64,000 bases of DNA from Eutypa lata (Eukaryota > Ascomycota > Sordariomycetes > Xylariales > Diatrypaceae): NCBI GenBank assembly GCA_022661535.1, contig JAKULF010000009.1, forward strand, positions 2,542,001 to 2,606,000, read 5' to 3'. The position numbers and the translations under genes were made by a program. Below the pieces are notes generated by a model, which was not told the origin of the DNA, made no database searches, and saw only the letters and a list, made by a program, of their open reading frames with translations. Position 1 is the first letter of the stretch. Each line of letters begins with the position of its first letter. Shown here piece after piece: positions 1 through 9,527 of the stretch.

Positions 1-3000
1 ACTTCGTCGGCACCACATTGCGTACAGGGCTGGGTGAGCGGGGGCTTACGACATTCGGCTGTGCGAACACCGGGGCATTACGGCTTATCTCACCAAACAA
101 TCCCCGCCGCTCATGATCTGGTCGAGATATAGTAGAAAAGCTCCCAGCTAAGCCATCGAATGAACTCTGTGGCGTGTACCCGGGAGTCTTGTTTATACCG
201 GTAATCGAAGGACTGAGGTCTTTTGCGACATCCACACCACTACCCTCACTTGCCGCTTCGGTGCCTTCGTCGGATAACTCACCATCATCGTCATCATCGT
301 CATCGTCATCGTCATCATCATCATCACTATCAGTTAGAACCGGTGGTGGGTTAGACGGGAACACAAATGGCTTATCAGATGTTTTCGGGCCAGGTAAGAC
401 ACTTGAGGGGGTCGGCTTGCTGTCGGGGTCGGGGAGAATTGGAAACTTCGCATCGTATGCTTTAGACTCCTTCACAGGATCCGGGGGTAGCGGTGCGTCA
501 TCCGCCGGCTTCCTCTTGACAACGTTGTCCGGGAGAGGAGGAATATCATCATACAACTTCTTGTTCTTAATCGGATCGGGCGGAAGAGGCGCATCGTCTA
601 CAGACTTCCCTTTCGTTACGGTTTCAGGTAACGGGGGGGGCTTAACATCGTAAATCTTTTTATTCTGGATAGGATCGGGAGGCAAAGGGGCATCATCGAC
701 GGATGCTGTGGGCGACTCTGGAGGTAGCGGAGCTCCCTTTGCCTTAAAGAGGGTGTTCTCGGGTTGACCTGCAGAAGAAGCGGATGAGGATGAGGAATCG
801 CCTAGTGGGAAAGTGGCCTTACTTGTAGACTCCGGGGGTAGTGGTGCATCTGGGATATCCCTTAACGGTTTAGGAGTCGTTGCCTCTACCTTGATTCCTG
901 GAACTGGGTCCGTTGGGGTGTACGCAGTAGCTATAGACGTAAAGGAGCTGGTTGGTGTAGTAGTATCTTTTGACGGCATGCCAAATATGCCACTGCTCTT
1001 CGGAGGACTAGAAACCTGAGAAAGGAATTTGTTCGGCGCTGGTGTGGATGTAGGTGTGGTTGATTCTGCACTTGAAGGAGCACTTGACTGTCCAAACACG
1101 CTTTTTGTAGCAGAAGCGAATGGGTTCGGTTTTGGAGATTGTGCTGCTTCACCTAGCATGGAGCCGAAATTCGAGCCAAACATAGAATTTCCTCCAGTAG
1201 ATACTTGATCAGCTTTGTTATCGTCGTCTTTCGCATGGGGATCACGCTGGAACGTTGACTGTAGCTTAAACGGCTGGGTCGCGAAGGGGTTCCCTGACCC
1301 GATATTGGACCTTGAACTAGAGGACGCGAATGCGGTACTAGAGCCATTATCCATGGAAACCTCAGGAGCCTCGGATTTGGAGGGCGACGCAAAAATGCTT
1401 GGCGCACTGGCATCCGTGCTGGGTCCAACTTGGGCGAAACCTCCCTTATTCGCAAAACTAGCAAATCCACCGCTAGCAGGGGCATTGTTGGAACTTGATG
1501 CTCCAAACGGACTACCCGATCCGGATCCGGATCCGGATGTCATGTTAGCAAACGGGGACTGACCTGAAGCTGAAGCTGAAGCCCAAGGCGATGACGTCGA
1601 TCCGAGGCCGCTTGACTGCCCGAACGATGGAGGAGCGCGAAGAGCGCTAGGAGCACCAAAACTCGGCTTGCCGAATGCGGGCGTCGAAGAAGCAGGGCTA
1701 GTGCCGAAGCTGCTTGATCCGAACGCGGATCCACCTGTGCCCGTCCCTGCGCCTGTACCTGTGCCCGTGCCCGCTGCCCATGGGGAGGCTTTTCCCCCCA
1801 GAGCTGATGGACCACCAAAGGCAGGTTTCGAGGTCTGTGTTAGAGACCCGAATGCCGACGTAGTAGGAGATGAGAATGGGTTTGGTTGAGCTGCTTGAGA
1901 GGGCGTGGCAGCTGTGACAGTGGTCGCATTGCCTTCAACTGCTGCTAACCCCGGGTATGTGGTCCCTTCCCTGACGGATTCCGAGTAGACGACCCACCAA
2001 GCGGATAGCACACCTTCATCATTTAGCACCCAATATCCTGGCAACGGGCCGGGGGATTCATCTAATTCATCAGTGGGTATCGGCTTGTAAACCTTGCCCT
2101 TTCCTGACAGATCGAGCGTAGTTCCGATTGGGATAGGGGTGTCCATACCCTCACCCATGGGAAGGGTGGCTCGTCTTGAATCATCAGCCAGCTCTGTGGT
2201 AGTGAAAACATTGGTAATGTTGTCCGCTGGTATGTCGCTAACTAATGCTTTCTTTGACCGGGAGGCCAGCCCAATATCGGTGTTGACAGTCGAGGAGAAT
2301 ATTAGCAGATCTTGAAGGTTAGGGGGGAAGTCTTTCAGTCTCGCAACAGTATGATGCGGGGCCTTGTCGGCACCATATGGATCGACGGGATTAGTAAACT
2401 GCTGGAACTGAAAGTTTTGCCCCTTTCTCGTGATTATGTGGCATTTAGTAGTAGGCGGCTGTTCCTTAGTAGAGATGTGGCAAACTAGGAACAGGTCGTT
2501 CTCTAGCCAGACGAGAAATTCGACTGAGTCAAGAGTTAGCGAAGAATATAGAGATACAAATCTAATATCAGGAAACTAACCGAAGTAGCTAGCATCCAGA
2601 CTAGGAGCTCTTGGGATTTCAGCCTTAACATCACCTTCTGGTGTCATCTGGACAATGGTACCGTCTCCGAGTCCAGCAACAAGCTGTTTGCCTTTAGTAC
2701 TCCAAGAAACGCAACTGACTTGCTCCCTTAAGATCTGGCCATTACGACCCGGCACAAAATTACGTTCTTTCATGTTGGCCATCAGAAGCTTGCCCTCGTT
2801 GGTGACAACTGCACATAGTTCACCCTTCTCCGGCTGGGGATTTGGTATCAGAGCCCTGAGAGATTCTCCATTTGTAGGGATCTCAAATGCTGTCTGGACT
2901 GAACCTTGCTGGAGGGCTTGAACCTCATAAACTGCAAGACCTCCACCTTGTTCCGCGGATAGAATTAGGTAGTTCTCGTCGGTGGTGAAAGCCAGTTGGC

Positions 3001-3358
3001 AGACACGTATCGGCAGAGGTATCTTTAACTGGGGTTCGAAGGTTCGAACTTCGCTGTCGCCATCTTGGGGTTTCTCGAAGGCTTTTCGGACGGATTCGGT
3101 AGAAGCGATTATGACGGCATCGGGACCAGCTGCGGCAACTAATCCTTTTCTCGAAGCGATGCTGAGAAGCGAGGCAGTAGGGGCGGGAGGGGGAGACCAT
3201 TGAGACGTCAAGCGTAGCTTTGCGTCACCTGCTACGGTGAGGAAGCCAAGACCTTCAGTCTGTATAATTTCCAAGTCGGGTCCTTGTGCAGCCGCTCCTG
3301 CGCCTCCGCCGGCGCCCAGAGCATTATTTCCAGCGTTGGCAAAGCTGCTGAACGCCAT
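1..3358 (-). CDS. nup159: Nucleoporin Nup159 (Nup214 homologue), 5' part, truncated by window edge
   Basis: Cytoplasmic-face FG nucleoporin that docks the mRNA export helicase Dbp5 through an N-terminal beta-propeller. Exon 1 is 3358-2581; exon 2 starts at 2523 and stays open to base 1, giving about 1100 residues here. The intron has a GTTAGT donor and a CAG acceptor, and phase 1 is preserved. The first ~400 residues look like a propeller (LTVAGDAKLRL, YLILSAEQGGGLAVYEV, VSWSTKGKQLVAGLGDGTIVQ). Next is an FG-repeat zone (AFGKPSFGAPS, SFGQSSG, MFGSNFGSM), then a Pro-rich DDAPLPPDP repeat zone, an unbroken run of about 13 Asp, and the family-like SSFDGLAGSFSTISRPDHER. The C-terminal coiled-coil part that anchors the protein to Nup82 must lie beyond the left edge. 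It is divergent from pup1 across 0.9 kb. Identification is firm; only the exact intron is inferred. Confidence 0.93.
478..852 (-). repeat. Intragenic (D/G)APLPP(D/E) repeats in nup159
   Basis: Five imperfect coding copies of a DDAPLPPDP-like peptide, three of them followed by a KNKKLYD-like tail, lie at roughly 478-510, 573-607, 672-705, 716-745 and 828-852 on the minus strand. They sit between the FG zone and the Asp run of Nup159. This Pro/acidic spacer is probably disordered; a partner-binding role is only a guess. Confidence 0.7.
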
Positions 3359-4293
3359 CCTGAATTAGAAATATCCAACGTTATATCGATGGTTAATGAA
3401 TTGATTGCATCGAGAGGTGGTATCGGCAGGATATATGTCAATACAGCGACAGACTACGAGGGTGGTGGCGTTTTGAAGGTCTTAGGTCAGGTATGTTTGT
3501 ATGGTGTAGGTAGCTTCGTAGTAGAGTCGCGTTGGAATTCTGGTCCTCTAGAACAGTTCCTTTAGCCGTGTAGCTGTTTTTAAGTCACCTACTAGCTTTC
3601 TGATAGAAAAATCATGTCTAGGCAAAAATCAGACCAAGACAATTCAATATTTGGTGTTGTAATAGACTGTAATGTAGGTAAATACCTATGTAGGTAGGTA
3701 AGTAACTATCGATCTGATGCCTGGCATTCAGTTCAAGCGCGGCGGCCTTGCACCTTGTAGACTTCATCTATATTTTTAGTGGGTACTCTTCCGATTGCTC
3801 CCAGTATGCAGGTGCTCAAGCTTGTATATACTTGTGTAATATGTACTCAGTACTTAAATATCGAGTAGCTAATGGAAGAAAACGATTTGAATAATATGGA
3901 AAATCCGAATGCAGCTAAGTATTGTTTACTTTTATATCAAGTGAGTGGATAAAAGCTATCCAGTTAGTACGAAGTACCTCCAATCGCGTTTGTCTGAGCT
4001 CGTCCAACGCCTGGCCCGCAAGGCGCAAGGCACAAGGCAGGCAGCTTGCAGTTCGTCAGCTCTCAATCAATCAATCCATCAATACCTAACGAACTAGAAC
4101 TTCCTACCTCTCTTCCATCCTCCATCCAGAACCCCACGGCATTCCACCCGAATTCCATATCTCGTCGTTCTACGGATTTTAATAATTCACTATTGAAGTT
4201 GAAATAGCTGCCCCGTCATTTTCACCTTCATCCGCCCCGTTGGCTTCAGCAGCAACCCTGCCTCGTTAACGTTCGCGATTCAACCTAGCCAGA
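3359..4293. other. Divergent intergenic region nup159/pup1
   Basis: No gene seen. It must hold the promoters of both housekeeping genes. It contains TAGGTA/TACCTA motifs near 3674-3702 and a pyrimidine-rich tract (about 4105-4135) shortly before the pup1 start, as is usual for fungal leaders. Confidence 0.6.
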
Positions 4294-5191
4294 ATGCCTG
4301 GTTTCGACTTCTCAAATTACAACCGCAATGCGGCTCTGCATGCACGAGGTGTCCCCTTGCCGAAAGCTACCAGTACAGGTACAACTATCGTGGGATGCAT
4401 ATTCGATGGGGGCGTTGTGGTAAGTCGGTCTATCCAGCCATACCAAACACCTTGAGTGCCAGTGCCCGTATATCCATATTGAAATTACTAACAAACACAT
4501 GCGATAGATCGCTGCTGATACGCGAGCCACGAGTGGTCCTATCGTCGCCGACAAGAACTGCGAGAAGCTACACTACATCTCCCCGCAAATCTGGTGTGCA
4601 GGTGCTGGAACCGCTGCCGATACCGAGTTCACAACCGCCCTTATCTCCTCCCAGCTCGAGCTACACTCGCTCTCCACAGGCCGGAAGCCTCGTGTCGTCA
4701 CTTGCATGACCTTATTGAAGCAGCACCTATTCAAGTATCAAGGTCACATTGGAGCCTACTTAGTTGTCGCCGGTGTCGATCCTACCGGAACCCACCTTTT
4801 CACCGTTCACGCCCACGGCAGCACAGACAAGCTCCCTTACGTCACCATGGGTTCAGGTTCACTAGCTGCTATGTCCGTCTTCGAGACCCAGTGGAAGCCC
4901 AGTCTTACCAAGGAGGAGGCCATGGAACTCTGCTCCCAGGCCATCCAGTCCGGTATCTTCAACGATCTGGGCTCCGGTTCCAACGTAGATTTGGCCGTCA
5001 TCACCGAAGACAAGACCACGCTGCACCGAGGCTTCGTGAAGCCGAACGAGAGAAGTCAGAAGCTGAAGAACTACAAGTTCGCCCGGGGTACTACGGCGGT
5101 GCTGAACGAGAAGATCATCACCAAGGACGAGATTGGAAAGTACGTCAGTGTGGAGGAAATCGAGGGGGAACAGATGGAGGTTGACTCGTGA
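4294..5191 (+). CDS. pup1: 20S proteasome subunit beta type 2 (Pup1, trypsin-like)
   Basis: N-terminal nucleophile hydrolase of the proteasome inner ring; it provides the trypsin-like site. Exons 4294-4419 and 4508-5191 encode 269 residues, the usual length. The propeptide ends at STG before TTIVGCIF, so Thr30 becomes the catalytic Thr1 after autoprocessing. Conserved blocks follow: [20 protein letters not shown] (Asp17 and Lys33 of the active-site set), [12 protein letters not shown], and GSGSLAAM near the core. [14 protein letters not shown] and the C-terminal extension that wraps the neighbouring subunit complete it. The 88-nt intron has a GTAAGT donor and splits the protein immediately after DGGVV, inside the second strand. 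Context is divergent from nup159. No oddities. Confidence 0.98.
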
Positions 5192-5638
5192 AGAGGGACA
5201 AATTTTATGATCACCACCATGTATCAGTATTGTGTAGGATGCAGCAATGACGATGAAACAGGCATGCATTCAACCAAGAATACGGAACATGTGTATTTGC
5301 GCTATTAGCCATTCATGAACGGGTTTTCAGTATGCCACCCAACAATAAGGTTATACAAGATCATTATACGTATAGTGCACCGTATATGCAATATGCAGGC
5401 TGTTCTTGGTAGGCGCCCGCGTTCCAACAGAAAGAAGGCAAACCAATCCCGCCTCAGATCATATAAGCCAATCATCGGACATGATAACAAACGCAGCAAT
5501 TCGATTTATTTGCTTCATTTCCTGCAACGCAAACCCCTCACCACCTAGCTCCCTTTTTGTGACGAAATATCACGTGTCCATTTCCCTCTTGTAAACCTAA
5601 TAATAATAATCTCCTCTTCCCATACCAGTAAGTCAAGT
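5192..5638. other. Intergenic: pup1 3' end and 2EXR gene leader
   Basis: No additional gene seen. The first half is presumably the pup1 3' UTR; the second half is the promoter/leader of the next gene. Confidence 0.6.
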
Positions 5639-7051
5639 ATGCATCATCGCCATGAAATAAAAGGAGGCAGCGTGACTGAAGCCACCGCAAAGACGATGCC
5701 ATCAAGCTCGTCGTCGTCATCGCCACGGGCTCGTCGCCCGCCTCGCCCGTCCTTCACCTGCTTCTCCAAGCTGCCGCCTGAAATCAGGCATATGATCTGG
5801 CAGCTCGCCCTGCCCGGCTCGCGCACCTTCGAGGTCGGCGATTCGTTCAAATGCTCCAACGTCGTTGCGCCGTGCAAGAACTCGCGTCTCTCGAGGTTCT
5901 TGGAAGCGCCCACTCTGGCAAGCGTGTGCCGCGAGTCGCGCCAGGTAGCGTAAGGGAATTTTTCGTTTGTAGTTATTTTCTTCCCCGGGTATGTAGCTTC
6001 AATGCTTGAAGCTACTTATTTACTGAAAGGGGGCATATTAAACGGAAGCAAAAACTCCCAAACCACTCCCTCACCTCACTGGGGGTGCCTATAAAGAAGT
6101 AAATTGCTAACTCCAGATACTGCATGCAGTATGTTCAGCGGTCGGTGGCGCTGTGTGGGAGCCCAGAGGCGGCCCAGCGACAGCGGCGATGGCGGCAGCG
6201 ATAGCTATGACGTCGTCGGCCGTGACCGCGACCGCGACCGCCCGACCTGGGACCGGTGGACCTGGTTCGATGCCAAGACGGACGTGCTCTTCGTGCACAA
6301 GTGGTTCTATTCCTTTCCGCCGCCGCCGCCGCATCTTTACGTCGCCAGCAGCCGTTTCTTCGACCTCCGGGACTTCTGCCGGGACGTGCGGACCATCTGC
6401 ATCGACAGGCGGTCACTGGTGTGGCAGCCGCTGCCCGTGCCCCACATCTTCGCCTTCAACCTGATGGACCGCGCGCTCTGGCCCGCTCTGGAAACCTACC
6501 TGTTCTGCGGCGACGTCGTCTACCTGCACCTGCCGGGCAAGGTGATCCGGACGCTGGAGATCTTCGCCGCGGGGGCCAAGCAGACCGCGCTCGTGGGCAT
6601 AGACGACCTCGACCAGCTGCGGCGGCTCAAGGTCCTGCACGACACGTACTGCCGCCCCTGGGCCAACGACTACCTGCACCGCGGGCCGCCGCTGATGGAG
6701 AAGCTCGTCCAGCCGGTCCTGAACCAGCAGTACGCGGGGGACCAGCTGGAGAAGCTGCGGAATATATGGCTTCACGCCTACTACAGCGCTCTGCCCAACG
6801 ACGCCCCCGAGCTGGGGAAGGCGGCAGTCTTCAAGATGAAGTCCCGTCCAAATCCGAATGACCCCTGTTTCAACCACGAGCACCCTTGGGCCCGGGAAGC
6901 CTTGCAGAAGATGCCGGACTATAAGCTCGTCGTGGCTTTCCGGCTTTGCATGGCGAGACATATCGAGACAAAGGTACGAGACCCCGGTCGTCTAACGATA
7001 TTGCACTACATACAACAAGTTCTTATAGTACAGCAGCGTCGCAAATCTTGA
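5639..7051 (+). CDS. 2EXR (F-box-like) domain protein
   Basis: Member of the large Pezizomycotina 2EXR family. These are F-box-like proteins of mostly unknown role, thought to be substrate adaptors. Exons 5639-5949 and 6130-7051 join in phase 2 (GC|T) to give 410 residues. The second exon was anchored by the frame of MFSGRW and by the GCAG acceptor. The hallmark FTCFSKLPPEIRHMIWQLAL, followed by GSRTFEV and LASVCRESRQVA, is at residues ~39-103. WFDAKTDVLFV and FFDLRDFCRDVRTICID continue the domain in exon 2, interrupted by a low-complexity RDRDRDR stretch. The body of the gene is much more GC-rich than the flanks. A second in-frame ATG at 5696 (MPSSSS) is an equally good start. Family certain, function unknown. 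Confidence 0.85.
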
Positions 7052-8212
7052 TGAATAGGTAGGAGCTTTAATTAATAGCCATTTCCAATGGCGCTTTTGT
7101 GCGATTTAGTTATGAGCATTGGCGGAGAAGTGACGTGCTAGAAAGGAAGGGGTACAAGCATGCTACAGAAGGGTCAAAGTACCATGGGCAATGCCTATCT
7201 CATCAACTCCCGTGAGTGAAAAGTGGACAGCTTTAAAGATTCAAAAATAACTCAATAAAGGGAAACTTATCTGCCGTGATCTACAATAGCGAGTGTACGA
7301 AGACCTTTCTAATGTATTATCATGAGATTCTATCACCTCGAGTCTTCCCCATTCTATCTAACATCAGTATTACAAGAAATGAATAGCTCACTCACTTAGT
7401 AAATAAAATACATAATCCTGTCGTGTTATTATCACCTAGATAATGTCCGATAAAATCAACATCCTTGAATTATAATAATATTATTTCAACTATGTGCAAT
7501 GTTTTTATTAGTTTACTGTTTAAGCCAGCTTTTTAGTAGATAAGTATATACTACTAATTAACTCGAAATCCACGAAAAATCTCGTTATACTCAGTGTTAG
7601 ATATGACTCCCAACACCGCAGAATAATATCTTGATGCCTACACTGTTTCCTTTTTCTGCTGCCTCTTAGTCTATTAGAATGTAGTTTTTGTCTCCTTTGA
7701 CTACAAGGCTTGCATATTCCCGCTCCTCCCTCTGTCTCTGTCTCTATCATAAAGCCTTACAAATATATCCCCTCAATGTATGAGATGTTCAATATTTCGA
7801 GGCGCTCTGGGCTTGCTGTTGACTTACTTATCTGGACTGGGAAAGGCCCAATAAATCATGCAGTGCTCCGGGAGATACTATATCAAGGTCGGGGTAGCAT
7901 TCATATATTTAATCCCTTCGCGGCGTATAGCAAGACCTGACACCACCCACCGAATATTTAAAGAAGCCTATTATCACGCCCATTCTTGCTTAGGTAGGCA
8001 TCAAGGCAAACCGAAAGCAACCAATATCAAGAGTCTAGGCCTCAGTTGACTGGTTCTATGAGCTCGGGTATACATGATGCTAACTCTAACACGGCTAAAG
8101 CGACTCTACCCCTGTATTCTGCTGCGCCGCACTCACAAACCTTCAAATGGCATGTTTAGCTCTTCAGGCGTCAATCCTGACATGGCCAGAAAGTAACTAA
8201 TCAACAAATATC
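7052..8212. other. Intergenic, AT-rich, no gene seen
   Basis: AT-rich sequence with only short, unconvincing open frames. It separates the GC-rich 2EXR gene from the DUF7136 gene. Nothing recognisable. Confidence 0.55.
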
Positions 8213-9148
8213 ATGGCGTCTACCGTGTTCGCAAGCTCGCTTCGCGGGCTGTGGTATAACTACGTGCTTATCTCTGTGTTCCTAACCGCCTTTTCCGGGC
8301 TATGCATTGCTTCGACTAACTCGACCAGCTCGGGTAACGTAGCCGAAGCGGCACTCATCTTCCCCCGGGAAGGCGACCGATTCTCCACCAACGATCTCGG
8401 CATGGCCGCCGTCGTCGCTGTCCAGAATGTCGAAGAGGCGTGGAAACATAAGTGGTTCTTTACGTGGATGATGTGCACGAACCGAACCGACAGACCGGGG
8501 TTTCGGTGGTGCGAGTTCAGCGGGGACGGAGACAGCTACAGCGGGAATGACCCCGTGGTGCTCCAAGAGAGCGGCCCGTACATTGGTTTGTCTCACAGCT
8601 ACTGGTACAAGGGCTCGAAAACTCCCGTGGTCGTACACCCGGGCGTCTACCTCTTCGAATGGGCGTTCAGCATCGGGCCGTGGTGTGCGTTCGGCGAGGA
8701 TCCATGGTTTGAATCCTACGCATATCAGAAACAGATCAGCTCGGGATCGTTCAATGTCACCGTTGCAGAAGACGCCCCCTTGCCTGCGCTGAAGACGGAC
8801 GCATGTGCTTCGTTTGCTGGGGCGGTCAGCTATGTCGCAGTTGCGACGTATAATTTCGGTCACTCCGTCGATAACGATCCAGCCTGCGTGCAGACGGCTC
8901 CAGTGACGAACAGCCCCAACCCATGTGGTGCGACTCTGAATGCTGCCCAGGCGACAAGCGCATCGGGCATGATGGGTTGGTCAGCAACTCCTACCTCATC
9001 GCTTCCTACCGCGACGAGCACATCTCCAGACACGTCAACGAGCACCAATGCTGAAAGCTCTGGGATTTCGTTGACGGAATACTTTTTGGATGGCTGGGTT
9101 GTGAGCTTAATGATAATGATTTCATGGACAATAAATATAGGCTTATAA
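8213..9148 (+). CDS. Secreted, probably GPI-anchored DUF7136 protein
   Basis: Single-exon protein of 311 residues. A hydrophobic N-terminus (about residues 12-33, VLISVFLTAFSGLCIAS) is a likely signal peptide. The segment AALIFPREGDRF through VVAVQNVEEAWKHKW matches the pattern I associate with fungal DUF7136 (LIFPR..., then an AxQN...AW block). Cysteines are paired through the ectodomain (WMMCTNRT, RWCEFSG, GPWCAFGED, DACASF, DPACVQT, NPCGATL), and NRT, NST and NVT sequons are present. A Ser/Thr-rich stalk (SLPTATSTSPDTSTSTN) precedes a C-terminal hydrophobic segment that would serve as a GPI signal or membrane anchor. It is therefore expected at the cell surface or in the wall. Biochemical function unknown; the family call rests on motif resemblance only. 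Confidence 0.75.
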   Translation: MASTVFASSLRGLWYNYVLISVFLTAFSGLCIASTNSTSSGNVAEAALIFPREGDRFSTNDLGMAAVVAVQNVEEAWKHKWFFTWMMCTNRTDRPGFRWCEFSGDGDSYSGNDPVVLQESGPYIGLSHSYWYKGSKTPVVVHPGVYLFEWAFSIGPWCAFGEDPWFESYAYQKQISSGSFNVTVAEDAPLPALKTDACASFAGAVSYVAVATYNFGHSVDNDPACVQTAPVTNSPNPCGATLNAAQATSASGMMGWSATPTSSLPTATSTSPDTSTSTNAESSGISLTEYFLDGWVVSLMIMISWTINIGL

Positions 9149-9527
9149 CAGAAAATTATCTCAAACAACATCAAACTCCAGCATAATAATACCAATTCCC
9201 TTGGAAGACCGGCTACTGCTCTGATTAACCGTGACTGCAGAACCTATTGATTCAAGACGTCGCTACCAACTACGTAGGATAATATTAATTATAATCTCAT
9301 TCATCCCTATCGGGTATGACCGAGCAAAAGGTTCGGCTTCAACATAAACAATCCCGACAGCGGAGACTATAATGACGCTAATGACCCACTGTCGGCATTG
9401 GTCAGGGTTCGGTCTTAGAGATGCTTTCACCGGAACTCTTTCGGCGACTGACAACTTAGACCGAACATTACGAATCTTCGGACCTCAGCAATTTGGTGGC
9501 AAAAGACGATTGATTACTGTCTCTGTA
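9149..9527. other. Promoter region of the Zn2Cys6 gene
   Basis: No gene seen. It is rich in CGG/CCG triplets in its second half and holds the inverted repeat listed separately. An in-frame ATG at 9372 would extend the downstream protein by 52 residues, but that extension looks unlike a regulator N-terminus. Confidence 0.5.
9407..9466. promoter_or_regulatory. Inverted repeat GTTCGGTCT...AGACCGAAC before regulator start
   Basis: Perfect 9-bp arms at 9407-9415 and 9458-9466 are separated by 42 bp, 62-121 bp upstream of the chosen regulator start. Each arm carries the CGG/CCG triplet that Zn2Cys6 proteins read, so autoregulation is possible. The spacing is wider than a single dimer site; chance occurrence cannot be excluded. 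Confidence 0.3.

Noticed and set aside
4594..5184. 196-codon frame overlapping pup1
   Set aside because: Frame shadow of the proteasome exon; Arg/His-rich translation with no family motif.
8041..9200. Possible effector or toxin role for the DUF7136 protein
   Set aside because: Secretion signal and cysteines alone do not support it; the family is unassigned and a wall protein is as likely.
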